From DASUBV01 sp036501025 (GTDB taxonomy: Bacteria; Actinomycetota; Actinomycetes; Streptosporangiales; Streptosporangiaceae): a stretch of DNA of 64,000 nucleotides. The translations under genes were made by a program, and so were the position numbers. Positions 42,637 through 51,987 of the stretch are shown piece after piece; within the stretch, counting starts at the first letter, position 1, and every line of letters begins with the position of its first letter. The stretch lies in contig DASYBB010000060.1 in the NCBI GenBank assembly GCA_036501025.1, forward strand, positions 1 to 64,000, given 5' to 3'. Under the pieces are notes generated by a model that made no database searches, was not told where the DNA came from, and saw only the letters and a program-made list of their open reading frames with translations.

Positions 42637-44124
42637 TCACTCGGCTGGTCCCCCGCCCGCGGGCCGGCGGAGGACGGCCGGGACCAGCGCCGCCGCGATC
42701 ACGGCGGCGGCCGCCGCGGCCACCGCGCCGACGGCGCAGGCGCGGGCGAAGTCGTGGCCGCCCAGCTGGGCGGCGACCAGGCCGGATCCCACGGCGCTGG
42801 ACAGGACGGCGACCCCGGCCGCGCCGCCGAGCTCATGGAAGGTGTTCACCAGCGCGGACCGCAGGCCGCCCTCGGCCGGGCCGGCGTCGGTGAGCGAGGC
42901 CGTGAACGCGGTGACGAACGTCGCCCCGATCCCGAGGGCCGCGATGCTGAGCCCGGCCACCAGCGCGGCGGGCGCGGCCCAGCGGGCCGCGACGGCGTAC
43001 CCGGCGGCCGCCAGGCCGAGGCCGGCGACCGCGACGATCCGGGCGTTGACCCGGGTCAGCGCACGGCTGCCCGCCTGCGCCCCGGCCACCGTCGCGACCG
43101 CGACCGGCAGGAAGGCCAGGCCCACGTGCAGGGCGCCGTAGTGGTGGGCGTGCTGCAGCGCGAACGAGGCCACGAAGAACCCGCCGACCAGCAGCCCGGT
43201 GGCGGCCAGCATCAGGAAGCAGCCGGCCAGCACCGCCCGGCGGCGGAGCAGGCCGACGGTCAGCAGGGGGTGGCTGACCCGGCGCTCGAGCAGCGCGAAG
43301 GCGGCCCAGATGGCGGCGGCGAGCACCAGCGGCAGCACCGTCGACGCGGCTGACCAGCCGTGGCTGCCGGCGTTGATCAGCCCGCAGATGGCGGCCCCGG
43401 TCCCGGCCGTGACCAGCACCGCGCCGGGCAGGTCGAGGCCGCGCCCGGCCGGGACGGCCGGGCGGCGGGCCGGGGCGGTCAGCGGGATGGCGATGAGCAG
43501 GGCGGCGCCGATCGGCACGTTGATCGCGAACACCCACCGCCAGCCGGCCTCGGAGGTGAGCACGCCGCCCAGGATCACGCCCAGGGCCGATCCGGCCCCG
43601 GCCAGCGCCGACCAGACGCCCAGCGCCTTGCCGCGGGCGGCGCCGGTGAACAGCGTCATCACGGTGGCCAGCGCGGCCGGTGACATCAGCGCCGCGCCCA
43701 GGCCCTGCAGCGACCGCCCGGCCAGCAGCATCGCGGCGTCCTGCGACAGCCCGCACAGCAGCGACGCGCCCGTGAACAGGGCCAGCCCGGCCAGGGTCAG
43801 CCGCCGGGCGCCGGCCAGGTCGGCGATCCGCCCGCCGAGCAGCATCAGCCCGCCGAAGACCAGCGTGTAGCTGGTCATCACCCACGGCAGCTCGCTGCGC
43901 TGCAGGTGCAGCGCCGCCCCGATGTCGGGCAGCGCCACGTTCACCACCGTCACGTCCAGGACGAGCATCAGCTGCGCGCCCGCCAGCACGGCCAGGGCCA
44001 CCCAGCGCGACCGGAACCGGGACTGCGCGCCGGGCGGGCCCGGAGCGGGGGACCCGGCGGGAAGGAGGGCGGCCGGCCCCCGCTCGCGGGACCGGGACCG
44101 GGGCCTGCGGTCTAGGCGCTGCAT
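42637..44124 (-). CDS. MFS drug:H+ antiporter, DHA2 type
   Basis: A 495-residue exporter with a basic, Pro-rich N-terminal tail of about 35 residues before LVLDVTVVNVALPDIGAAL. It carries GGRIADLAGARRL after span 2 and ALGVILGGVLTSEAGWRWVF, and about 14 spans. GGAGA precedes the ATG at 44124. It is divergent from a TetR gene with inverted repeats in the 112-bp gap, the standard layout of a drug-inducible efflux pump. Confidence 0.9.
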   Translation of the reverse strand: MQRLDRRPRSRSRERGPAALLPAGSPAPGPPGAQSRFRSRWVALAVLAGAQLMLVLDVTVVNVALPDIGAALHLQRSELPWVMTSYTLVFGGLMLLGGRIADLAGARRLTLAGLALFTGASLLCGLSQDAAMLLAGRSLQGLGAALMSPAALATVMTLFTGAARGKALGVWSALAGAGSALGVILGGVLTSEAGWRWVFAINVPIGAALLIAIPLTAPARRPAVPAGRGLDLPGAVLVTAGTGAAICGLINAGSHGWSAASTVLPLVLAAAIWAAFALLERRVSHPLLTVGLLRRRAVLAGCFLMLAATGLLVGGFFVASFALQHAHHYGALHVGLAFLPVAVATVAGAQAGSRALTRVNARIVAVAGLGLAAAGYAVAARWAAPAALVAGLSIAALGIGATFVTAFTASLTDAGPAEGGLRSALVNTFHELGGAAGVAVLSSAVGSGLVAAQLGGHDFARACAVGAVAAAAAAVIAAALVPAVLRRPAGGGPAE

Positions 44125-44158
44125 GCTGATCTCCGTTCTCCTGGCCCGTCCCTGCGCT

Positions 44159-44201
44159 AACATGAACGAGCATGTTCGAGTTACCAGCTCGACTGTAACT
44201 C
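44159..44201. promoter_or_regulatory. Two inverted repeats between divergent MFS and TetR genes
   Basis: AACATG (44159-44164) and CATGTT (44171-44176) form one repeat with a 6-base spacer. GAGTTAC (44178-44184) and GTAACTC (44195-44201) form a second with a 10-base spacer. Both lie in the shared promoter gap and are likely TetR operators. The 44211 region repeats part of the first arm (CATGTTC). Confidence 0.65.
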
Positions 44202-44236
44202 ATACACTCATGTTCAGGAAAGGAGGATCCCCGGAG

Positions 44237-44848
44237 ATGCCCTCCAGCGCTGCCGGCGGCCCGGCCCCGCGGGCGCAGCGGGCCGACGCCCGGCGCAACA
44301 TCGCGGCGATCCTGGACGCCGCCACCGACTGCCTGGCCCGCGATCCCGAGACGAGCGTCGCCGACATCGCCGCGGCCGCGGGCGTCGGCCGGATTACCCT
44401 CTACGGTCACTTCAAGACCCGGGCCGACCTGGTCGACGCCGTCCTGGCCCGGACCGTCCAGCGCGCCGACCTGATCCTCGGCGCCACCGACACCGGCGGC
44501 GACCCCCTCGACGCGCTCGCCCGGCTGGTCGACGCCTCCTGGCTGATCGTCCACCAGTTCCGGAACATCCTGCTGGCCGCGCAGCGCGAGGTCCCGGCGG
44601 AGCGCATCCGCGGGGTCCACGACCCGATCCTGCGCCGCGTGCAGTCCCTCATCGGGCGCGGCCGGCGGGCCGGGGCCTTCCGCACCGACCTGCCGGCGGA
44701 ATGGCTGGTCACCACCGCTTTCAGCCTCATGCATGCCGCCGCCGAGGACGCCGCCGCGGGCCGGGTCGGCGCCGGCGACGCGGCCCGCCTCATCACCGCC
44801 ACCCTGATCGCGGCCTACGCCCCGCCGGCCGATGGCCCAGCGGCGTGA
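44237..44848 (+). CDS. TetR family regulator of the divergent MFS exporter
   Basis: A 203-residue regulator with an N-terminal helix-turn-helix (SVADIAAAAGVGRITLYGHFKTRADLVDAVL, about 40-70) and a ligand-binding helical C-terminus (ASWLIVHQFRNILLAAQREVP). A perfect AAAGGAGG lies upstream of the ATG at 44237. It should repress the MFS gene and itself and be released by an exported compound. Confidence 0.9.
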   Translation: MPSSAAGGPAPRAQRADARRNIAAILDAATDCLARDPETSVADIAAAAGVGRITLYGHFKTRADLVDAVLARTVQRADLILGATDTGGDPLDALARLVDASWLIVHQFRNILLAAQREVPAERIRGVHDPILRRVQSLIGRGRRAGAFRTDLPAEWLVTTAFSLMHAAAEDAAAGRVGAGDAARLITATLIAAYAPPADGPAA

Positions 44849-44881
44849 ATGAGGCCCTCTGGCGGGGGCACACTGGCTGAC

Positions 44882-46297
44882 ATGCGCGCGCGACACACGG
44901 CGCTGGCCGGTGCCGGGGCCGCGATCGTGATCCTGGCGGCATCCGCCTGCGCCGGGTCCGGCCCGGCCTCGCCGACCCAGCCGGCCTCCCGGCCGGCGTC
45001 AACCGCGCCCGCGCCCGCGTCCTCGTCCCCGAGCGCGGCGGCGGGCGCGGCCGACTGGCCGACTTACCACGGGTCGATGGGCCGGGCGGGCGTCTCGACG
45101 ACCATGCCCCCGGCCCGCGGGACGCCCAGGGTGATCCAGTCGCTCAAGCTGGACGGCCAGGTCTACGCGTCCCCGATCGTGGTCCGCGGGCTGACGATCG
45201 TCGCCACCGAGCAGGACACCGTGTACGCGTTCGATCAGTCCTACCGGCAGGCGTGGAAGCGCAGCCTCGGGTCACCCTCGCCCGCCGAGCAGCGGCAGTG
45301 CGGCGACATCAACCCGCTCGGCATCACCGGCACGCCGGCCTACGACGCGGCCGCCAACCAGGTGCTGGTCGTGGCCGAGCTGGGCGGATCGGTCCGCCAT
45401 GAGCTGTTTGCCCTGGATGCCGCGACCGGCCGGGTGGCGTGGCGCAAGAGCGTCGACCTGCCGGGCGTCAGCGCCCGGGACATGCAGCAGCGCGGCGCGC
45501 TGGCGATCGCGGGCAACCGGGTCTGGGTGCCCTACGGCGCGCAGGCCGGCGACTGCGGCGACTACAAGGGCCGGGTCGTGGGCGTGCCCCTCGACGGCGG
45601 CAGCGACGTGATCTTCTACAGCCCGCCGACCAAGCGGGGCGGGGGCATGTGGAACCCGGCCGGCCCCACCGTCAACGCCGCCGGGCACCTGCTGGTCGTG
45701 TCCGCGAACGGCGCCGCGTTCCCGGGTGACGCCTACGACCACACCAACTCCGTCCTGGAACTGGACACGAGCGCGAAGCTGGCCGACTCGTTCGCGCCCG
45801 CCGACTGGGCCGCGAACAACCAGGGCGACGCCGGCCTCGGCTCGCAGGGGGTGGCGCTGGTCGGCACGAAGTGGGCGGTGCTCGGCGGCAAGTCCGGCCC
45901 GGTCTACGTGCTGCGCCAGGGCCACCTCGGCGGCATCGCCGGCCAGGTCTCCGTGCAGAACATCTGCATCTCGTTCGGCGGGGCCGCGGTCGACGGCGAT
46001 GTGGTCTACCTGCCGTGCACGGACGGCGTCCGCGCGGCCGCGGTCGACGGCTCCGGCCGCCTGCACGTGCTGTGGCACGCGTCCGCCTCGATCACCGGGT
46101 CGCCGGTCATCGGCGGCGGGCGCATCTGGGCCCTCGACACCGGCGCGGGCGTGCTGCACGCCCTCGACCCGGCCACCGGCCGCAGCGTCGGCCAGGTCAG
46201 CGTCGGCGTCGCCAACCGCTTCGCGACCCCCGCGCTCTACGGCGCGGACGTCATCGTGCCGACCCTCGCGGGCATCGCCGTCGTCCGCACCTCCTAG
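44882..46297 (+). CDS. PQQ-like beta-propeller lipoprotein
   Basis: A 471-residue secreted lipoprotein. Signal peptide ALAGAGAAIVILAASAC with lipobox Cys23, then a Ser/Ala/Pro linker to about 55, then repeated beta-propeller blades (ASPIVVRGLTIVATEQDTVYAFD, HELFALDAATGRVAWRK, IWALDTGAGVLHALDPATG). Such PQQ-like propellers act as extracellular scaffolds or as quinoprotein-like domains; no catalytic quinoprotein residues are evident. It overlaps the convergent sigma-factor gene by 4 bases at the 3' end. Confidence 0.85.
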   Translation: MRARHTALAGAGAAIVILAASACAGSGPASPTQPASRPASTAPAPASSSPSAAAGAADWPTYHGSMGRAGVSTTMPPARGTPRVIQSLKLDGQVYASPIVVRGLTIVATEQDTVYAFDQSYRQAWKRSLGSPSPAEQRQCGDINPLGITGTPAYDAAANQVLVVAELGGSVRHELFALDAATGRVAWRKSVDLPGVSARDMQQRGALAIAGNRVWVPYGAQAGDCGDYKGRVVGVPLDGGSDVIFYSPPTKRGGGMWNPAGPTVNAAGHLLVVSANGAAFPGDAYDHTNSVLELDTSAKLADSFAPADWAANNQGDAGLGSQGVALVGTKWAVLGGKSGPVYVLRQGHLGGIAGQVSVQNICISFGGAAVDGDVVYLPCTDGVRAAAVDGSGRLHVLWHASASITGSPVIGGGRIWALDTGAGVLHALDPATGRSVGQVSVGVANRFATPALYGADVIVPTLAGIAVVRTS

Positions 46298-47172
46298 CGC
46301 GCGAACCTCCCGACGAGCGCCGGGTCGCCGAACACCGTGATCCCCGCGATCGCGTCCTGACGGACGTCAAGGACCGCGATCCCGAACGGCTGCCCATGGC
46401 GGAAGGCCGCCACCGCGGGCTGGCCGTTCGCGATGACGCGGTCCATGCGCCACTCCCCCGGGCGGCCGACGGCATCGGCGAGCACGTGCGAGCAGGCGGC
46501 CAGGCCGGCGTACCAGGCGCTGGCGGGCACCAGCTCCAGGGTCGCCTCGGCCCGGAGGACCGCCGTCAGCACCTCGACCTCGCCGGCCTCGAACGCGGTC
46601 ACGTAGGCATCGAGCAGCCGCCGCGCCTGCGGGGCGGCGGGCTCGGCCACGTCGTCGGGGCCGGGCGCGGCCTGCGCCAGCCGGGCCCGGGCCCGCTGGA
46701 GGCTGCTCTTCACCGCCGCCACGGAGGTGTCCAGCATGGCGGCGACGTCGGCGGCCGGGAACGCCAGCACGTCGCGCAGCAGCAGGACCGCCCGCTGGCC
46801 GGGCGGCAGCGTCTGCATCCCCGCGATCAGGGCCAGCCGCAGGTCGGCGCGGTCGCCGGCGAACGGCTGCACCCAGGCCTCGGCCGGCCGCACCTCCGGC
46901 GGCCCGCCGGCGCCCTCCGACGGCGGCCCGATCCCGGATGGCAGCGCCCGGCGGCCGCGGTCCCGCACGCTGTTGAGGCAGACGTTCGTGGCGATCTTGT
47001 GCAGCCACGTGCGGGCCGAGGCGCGCCGGTCGAAGCCGTCCCAGGCCCGCCAGCCGCGCAGGTAGGTGTCCTGCACCGCGTCCTCGGCCTCGTCCCAGCT
47101 GCCGAGCATCCGGTAGCAGTGCGCCAGCAGCTCGCCGCGCAGCGGGCCGGCCGCCTCCTCGAATCCCGTCAC
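46294..47172 (-). CDS. ECF sigma factor with C-terminal SnoaL-like domain
   Basis: A 292-residue protein. Sigma region 2 (LLAHCYRMLGSWDEAEDAVQDTYLRGWRAWDGFD), region 4 (LPPGQRAVLLLRDVLAFPAADVAAMLDTSVAAVKSSLQRARARL) and a C-terminal SnoaL/NTF2-like domain (RRLLDAYVTAFEAGEVEVLTAVL, to the end). This is the SigG/ECF-SnoaL type, where the extra domain takes the place of an anti-sigma factor. The GTG at 47172 overlaps the esterase stop (GTGA), so the esterase and the sigma factor are coupled. Confidence 0.88.
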   Translation of the reverse strand: MTGFEEAAGPLRGELLAHCYRMLGSWDEAEDAVQDTYLRGWRAWDGFDRRASARTWLHKIATNVCLNSVRDRGRRALPSGIGPPSEGAGGPPEVRPAEAWVQPFAGDRADLRLALIAGMQTLPPGQRAVLLLRDVLAFPAADVAAMLDTSVAAVKSSLQRARARLAQAAPGPDDVAEPAAPQARRLLDAYVTAFEAGEVEVLTAVLRAEATLELVPASAWYAGLAACSHVLADAVGRPGEWRMDRVIANGQPAVAAFRHGQPFGIAVLDVRQDAIAGITVFGDPALVGRFAR

Positions 47173-48017
47173 GACACCAGTGTCGGGGCCAGCCACGATC
47201 CGCCTCGCGCGATCGCGTCATCCGCCGCCTTGGTGCGGCCCGCCCCCATCTGGAAGGTGTGCACCTGATCGGGCCACTCGTCGAGGCGGACGCTGACGCC
47301 CGCGTCGCGCAGCCGGACCGCGAGCCGCCTGCTGTCATCGAGCAGCGCCTCCTCCGCCCCGGCCTGGAGGTAGACCGGCGGCAGCCGCCGCAGGTCAGCG
47401 TGCAGCGGCGCCGCGAGGGGGTCATGCGGGTCGGCCCCGGCCAGGTACGCCGCACCGAGGCCGCGCACCACCTCCCGGGTGAAGAACGGATCGCTGCCGC
47501 GGTCATACGACGCGCCGGTCGCCTCCAGGTCGGTCCAGGCCGACATCAGCAGCAGCGAGGCCGGGAGCGGCAGGCCCTCGTCCCGGGCGCGCAGGGCCAC
47601 GCCCAGGGCCAGGGTCGCGCCACATGAGTCGCCGGTGACGGCGACCCGGGTCGCGCCCTGGTCCAGGAGCCACCGGTAGGCGGCCACCGCCGAGTCGAGC
47701 TGGCTGGGGAACACGTGGCCGGGGACCAGCCCGTACTCCGCCGCCAGCGTCGCCGCCCCGGCCGCGCGGGCCAGGTGCCCGAACAGCCGGCGGTGGGTCT
47801 CGACCGAGCCGCCCACGAAGCCGCCGCCGTGGATGGCCAGGACCGCCGGACCGGCCGGGGCGGCGGGCGGCCGCAGCCACAGTCCGCCCGGAATGCCCGC
47901 GGGCGCCTGCTCGATGCCATCCGGCTCGGCGGTCAGCGACTCCCAGGCCGGGTCCTGCTTGCCGCGCGCCCGGGCTTGCCACATGGCGCGATTCGGGTCT
48001 TCCGTGATGATCGTCAT
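47169..48017 (-). CDS. HSL-type alpha/beta hydrolase (esterase)
   Basis: A 282-residue hormone-sensitive-lipase-family esterase: oxyanion motif HGGGFVGGS, nucleophile Ser in VTGDSCGATLALG (GDSxG), Asp in EEALLDDSR and His in WPDQVHTFQMG. It should cleave short acyl esters. It is coupled to the downstream ECF-SnoaL factor, an unusual pairing that hints the sigma factor answers to a related compound. Confidence 0.88.
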   Translation of the reverse strand: MTIITEDPNRAMWQARARGKQDPAWESLTAEPDGIEQAPAGIPGGLWLRPPAAPAGPAVLAIHGGGFVGGSVETHRRLFGHLARAAGAATLAAEYGLVPGHVFPSQLDSAVAAYRWLLDQGATRVAVTGDSCGATLALGVALRARDEGLPLPASLLLMSAWTDLEATGASYDRGSDPFFTREVVRGLGAAYLAGADPHDPLAAPLHADLRRLPPVYLQAGAEEALLDDSRRLAVRLRDAGVSVRLDEWPDQVHTFQMGAGRTKAADDAIARGGSWLAPTLVS

Positions 48018-48069
48018 GCGGGGTAGACCCCGCAGGCCGCCGGAAGGAATCGGCCCCGGCCCGGAACGG

Positions 48070-48864
48070 TCAGGATCCGTGGTTGAAGGTGGCCGTGCAC
48101 CCGCCGTCGACGGTCACGATCGAGCCGGTCATGAAGGACGCGTCATCCGAGGCCAGGAACGTCGCGACGCGGGCCACCTCGCGGGCCTGGGCCTGGCGGC
48201 CGATGGGCTGCAAGGCCGCGTTGGCCTCCCGCCGCGCGATGGCGGCGGCGCGGTCGGCGGGCGGCAGGGAGGCCCGGTGACCGCCCATGTCCGTGTCGAT
48301 GTAACCGGGGCAGATGGCGTTGACGCGCAGGCCGTCCGCGCTGTAGTCGACGGCCAGCTGCCGGGTCAGGCTGACGATGCCGCCCTTGGAGGCGCAGTAC
48401 GACGGGGCCAGCGGCGCGCCGGTGATGCCGTAGGTGGAGGCGATGTTGACCATGGCGCTGCGCGGGCGCTGCAGCAGGTGCGGGATGGCGGCCCGGGCGC
48501 ACAGGAAGGTCCCGCGCAGGTTCACGGCGATCGTCCGGTCCCAGGCGTCGATGTCGAGCTCATGCAGCCGGCGCGACCCGCCGGAGATGCCGGCGTCGTT
48601 GACCAGCACGTCGAGCTGCCCGAAGTCGGCCACGGCGCCGTCCACCAGGGCGGCGACCTGCCCGGCGTCGGCCACGTCGCACGGCCGGAACGACGCGCGG
48701 CCGCCGGCGCCCACGATCTCCTCCACGGTCCGCTGCGCCTCATCGGCGTTGGTGTCGCCGATGGCGACGGCCGCGCCGGCGGCCGCCATGTCGAGGGCGA
48801 TGGCCCGCCCGATGCCTGTGGCCCCGCCGGTCAGCAGCACCACTCGGTCGTTCAGCGAGGGCAT
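48070..48864 (-). CDS. Short-chain dehydrogenase/reductase
   Basis: A 264-residue classical SDR: VVLLTGGATGIGRAIAL, NDAG (NNAG variant) in LVNDAGISGG, Ser in VNIASTYGITG, PSYCASKGGIV (YxxxK) and C-terminal VDGGCTA. AGGAGG precedes the ATG. Note NNAG to NDAG at the structural motif; this variant is seen in active enzymes. It stands 52 bp before the esterase gene and could be in the same operon. Confidence 0.88.
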   Translation of the reverse strand: MPSLNDRVVLLTGGATGIGRAIALDMAAAGAAVAIGDTNADEAQRTVEEIVGAGGRASFRPCDVADAGQVAALVDGAVADFGQLDVLVNDAGISGGSRRLHELDIDAWDRTIAVNLRGTFLCARAAIPHLLQRPRSAMVNIASTYGITGAPLAPSYCASKGGIVSLTRQLAVDYSADGLRVNAICPGYIDTDMGGHRASLPPADRAAAIARREANAALQPIGRQAQAREVARVATFLASDDASFMTGSIVTVDGGCTATFNHGS

Positions 48865-49037
48865 GAGTCCTGCCTCCTGTCGTCAGCCGGACTCGCCGGA
48901 CCGGCCGGCCCGGCAGCAAAAAATCTTGGTCCCCGGAAACCGTACAGGTGGCGGGTACCGGCGGATAACGACGGGCGTCAGTCGCCGGGCAGCGGCGGGC
49001 GCGTGAAGGTCCGCTCGTAGCGCAGCACGCAGTTGCC

Positions 49038-50201
49038 CTAGTCCCGGCTGCGGTCGGCCTCGATGAAATCGGGGTCGGCGCCCAGGACGCGGGCGGCCTC
49101 GCTCACCAGCGCGGCCCCGGGGTCAAGGGCCAGCGCCTCGTCGAGCTGCGGCTGACCGGACAGCAGCAGCGCGTGCCGGGCCATCGCCACGGTGGCCAGC
49201 ACGGTCGCCCGCTCAGCGGGGGCCAGTTCGGCCGCTAACGCGCCCGCGCACAGCGACCGGACCTCGTCGGGGCGGCCTTTCCGGAGCCGGGCCACCGCCA
49301 GCGTGTGCCGGGCCTGGTGGACCGGGCTGCGCGGGTCCGGGTGCTCGCGGTCGAGGTGGCCGATCACCCACTCGACCCGGCTGGCCGCCAGGTTCGCCGT
49401 CTCAGCCGGCAGCTCGCCGCCCGCCAGGACCTTCCACGACAGGACGTGGACGATGTGCGTGACATCGGGCTCGGGCCGGCCGGGCAGCGCCCATGGCTGC
49501 CGGAACACGCCGAGCAGCCGTGCCGGCTGGCCGGCCAGCTCCCGCAGGGCGTCCTCGGCCTCGGGCACATCGAGCCCGAATCCGCTGATCAGGATGTCCG
49601 CGGCGGCGGGCCGGGCGGCCCAGCCCGGATCGGCCAGCAGCGCGCGCACCGCGGCGTCCGCCCGGAGCCATGCCCGTGTCTGCCACAGCCTGGCCCCGTC
49701 AGTCGACCCGCCGGAGGCGGGCGCCGGCACGAGATCCTGAAGGGCCGAGGCCGAGGCGGCCAGCGCGAGATAGGCGGCCTCCCAGCGCGGGACCGGCAGC
49801 AGCAGGCACAGCGGCGCGACCAGCACGCTGGCGGCCGGCCCGGCCGCGAGAATGGCAGCCCGGCGCGCCGCCGACAGCCGGTGCGCCCGGTAGCTGACGG
49901 ACCCGCCGAGCCCGATGCCCAGCGTTACCGGAACGGTTCCGACGTGCACCGTCATCCGGGCCCGCTGACCGCCCAGCTGGATCCCGAGAACGCGCTCGCC
50001 GGCCAGGCGCACGGCGACGGCGTGGCCGCACTCGTGCACCACCGTCCCAGCGGCGAAGACAGCCAGGAGCCAGGCCGCACGGGCCGCCACGGTCCCGGTG
50101 GCCTGATGCGCCGGGCTGTGGATCCGCAGCAGCCACTGGCCGCCGTAAAGCAGGGCCAGGAAGGCCAGGACAGGCAGGACCCGCGCCAGATCTCGCCGCA
50201 T
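49038..50201 (-). CDS. M50-family (site-2 protease-like) membrane metalloprotease
   Basis: A 387-residue protein. A span (VLAFLALLYGGQWLLRI) precedes the zinc motif VVHECGHAVAVRL (HExxH, about residues 54-58). Several spans follow (AILAAGPAASVLVAPLCLLLP, a region where S2P enzymes carry the third ligand), then a long soluble helical C-terminus from about 170. It may process membrane-bound regulators. The ATG at 50201 is the likely start but lacks a strong ribosome site; the frame is open to 50264. Confidence 0.78.
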   Translation of the reverse strand: MRRDLARVLPVLAFLALLYGGQWLLRIHSPAHQATGTVAARAAWLLAVFAAGTVVHECGHAVAVRLAGERVLGIQLGGQRARMTVHVGTVPVTLGIGLGGSVSYRAHRLSAARRAAILAAGPAASVLVAPLCLLLPVPRWEAAYLALAASASALQDLVPAPASGGSTDGARLWQTRAWLRADAAVRALLADPGWAARPAAADILISGFGLDVPEAEDALRELAGQPARLLGVFRQPWALPGRPEPDVTHIVHVLSWKVLAGGELPAETANLAASRVEWVIGHLDREHPDPRSPVHQARHTLAVARLRKGRPDEVRSLCAGALAAELAPAERATVLATVAMARHALLLSGQPQLDEALALDPGAALVSEAARVLGADPDFIEADRSRD

Positions 50202-50285
50202 GACCAGACAATGACAGGGCCACCTGATGCCGTCTACGGTAAAAGGACGCCGCACGTCCGGCACGGCCGGAATCCGGGAGGACAG

Positions 50286-51107
50286 ATGAAGCAGGAGATC
50301 GCCCGGCAGGACATCATTCCGGCCCTGATCGCGGAGTGGTCCGCCATCGACCGGCTGCTCACGTCACTGGCTCCGCCGCAGTGGGCCCGGCCGACCTCGC
50401 TGCCCGGCTGGTCGGTGCAGGACACGGTCGCGCACCTGATCGGCACCGAGAGCGCGCTGGCCGGCCAGGCGCCGCCGCCGTCGGAAGCCGACATCGCCGG
50501 CCTGCCGTACGTGCGCAACGACATCGGCGCGGTGAACGAGCAGTGGGTTCAGGGACTGCGCGGCGAGAGCAGCGATGCCATCCTGGCCCGGTTCCAGGCC
50601 GTCACCGCAGCGCGCCGCGCGGCCCTCGAGGCGATGCCGGCGGAGGAGTTCGACGCGCCGTCGTGGACTCCGGCCGGGCCGGGCACCTACGGCCGGTTCA
50701 TGCGCATCCGGGTATTCGACTGCTGGATGCACGAGCAGGACGTCCGGGACGCGGTCGGCATCCCCGGGCACGGCGACGGCCCGTGCGCGGCGGTCGCGCT
50801 GGCCGAGGCCGCCGACGCGCTGGGCTACATCGTCGGCAAGCGGGCGGGCGCCCCGGACGGCAGCGCGGTCACGATCGAGCTGACCGGCCCCGAGCAGGTG
50901 ACCTGGCACGTGCTCGTCGACGGCCGCGCCCGGCGGGTCGACGCGCTGCCCGGCCCGCCGACCGCGGCCATCCGCCTGACCTCCCACCTGTTCAGCCGCC
51001 TCGCGGGCGGCCGCGAGCCGGTCGCCGAGCACCTGGCCGAGGTCGCGGTGGACGGCGACCAGGAGCTGGGCCGCCGCGTCGCGCTCGCACTGCCGTTCAC
51101 GATCTGA
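50286..51107 (+). CDS. DinB-like / mycothiol-dependent maleylpyruvate isomerase family protein
   Basis: A 273-residue protein with an N-terminal DinB-type helical bundle (SAIDRLLTSLAPPQWARPTSLPGWSVQDTVAHLIGTESAL) and histidines in VAHLIG and MHEQDVRDA that match the metal site of mycothiol-dependent isomerases and transferases. A C-terminal SCP2-like part follows (TIELTGPEQVTWHVLVDG). GGGAGGAC precedes the ATG. The reaction is unknown. Confidence 0.85.
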   Translation: MKQEIARQDIIPALIAEWSAIDRLLTSLAPPQWARPTSLPGWSVQDTVAHLIGTESALAGQAPPPSEADIAGLPYVRNDIGAVNEQWVQGLRGESSDAILARFQAVTAARRAALEAMPAEEFDAPSWTPAGPGTYGRFMRIRVFDCWMHEQDVRDAVGIPGHGDGPCAAVALAEAADALGYIVGKRAGAPDGSAVTIELTGPEQVTWHVLVDGRARRVDALPGPPTAAIRLTSHLFSRLAGGREPVAEHLAEVAVDGDQELGRRVALALPFTI

Positions 51108-51156
51108 GGGCCGGATGATCTCGCGCTCCCGGTGAGCGTGCGTGTAAAACTGCAGT

Positions 51157-51987
51157 ATGTCCACGACTGCTAACGGCGGGGTCTCGCTCTACTACGAGAC
51201 CTTCGGCGCCGCTGAGGACCCCGTGCTGCTGCTGGTCAACGGCCTCGGCAGCCAGTGCATCAACTTCAAGGACGAGTTCTGCGAGAAGTTCGCCGCCCGC
51301 GGGTTCCGGGTCGTGCGCTTCGACAACCGTGACGTCGGCCTGTCCAGCCACCTGGCCGGCGGACCGCACTACACGGTCGACGACATGGCGCAGGACGGCT
51401 TCGCCGTGCTCGACGCGGTCGGCGCGGAGGCCGCCCACATCGCCGGCTGGTCGATGGGGGGCATGATCGTCCAGGCCATGGCCCTGCGGGAGCCGTCGCG
51501 GGTCCTGTCGATGACCTCGGTGATGTCAGCACCGGGGCCGATCACCGGCGAGCGCGACCCGGCCGTGACGGCCATCTTCGGCGCGGCGCCCGCCACGACC
51601 CGGGACGAGGCCGCCGAGCGCCACCTGGCCGGGCTCACGGCGTGGGGCAGCCCGGCCTGCATCGACGTGGACCGCATCACGGCGGACTCCCACGCCGCCT
51701 ACGACCGCTGCTTCGACCCCGGCGGCCGGGCGCGCCAGAGCAACGCCATCGGCGCCTCGCCCTCGCGAACGGCCGCCCTCGGCTCGCTGCGGGTCCCGAC
51801 GCTCGTCCTGCACGGGGACGCCGACCGGCTCGTGCCGCCCGAGAACGGGCGGGCCACCGCCGCTGCCATCCCCGGCTCCCGCCTGGAGATCATCGAGGGC
51901 ATGGGCCACGACTACCCCCCGCAATACTGGGACCGGCTCGTGGCGCTGATCACGGCGCACGCCGGGGCCGCCGCCCCCGCGAGCTGA
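51157..51987 (+). CDS. Alpha/beta hydrolase fold protein
   Basis: A 276-residue hydrolase: LLVNGLGSQ (oxyanion), RVVRFDNRDVGLS, nucleophile Ser in AGWSMGGMIVQ, Asp in LHGDADRLVP and His in EGMGHDYPP. Similar to small esterases and to the 3-oxoadipate enol-lactonase group. A 32-bp tandem repeat begins at its last codons and copies the stop codon downstream. It lies 49 bp after the DinB-like gene. Confidence 0.87.
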   Translation: MSTTANGGVSLYYETFGAAEDPVLLLVNGLGSQCINFKDEFCEKFAARGFRVVRFDNRDVGLSSHLAGGPHYTVDDMAQDGFAVLDAVGAEAAHIAGWSMGGMIVQAMALREPSRVLSMTSVMSAPGPITGERDPAVTAIFGAAPATTRDEAAERHLAGLTAWGSPACIDVDRITADSHAAYDRCFDPGGRARQSNAIGASPSRTAALGSLRVPTLVLHGDADRLVPPENGRATAAAIPGSRLEIIEGMGHDYPPQYWDRLVALITAHAGAAAPAS

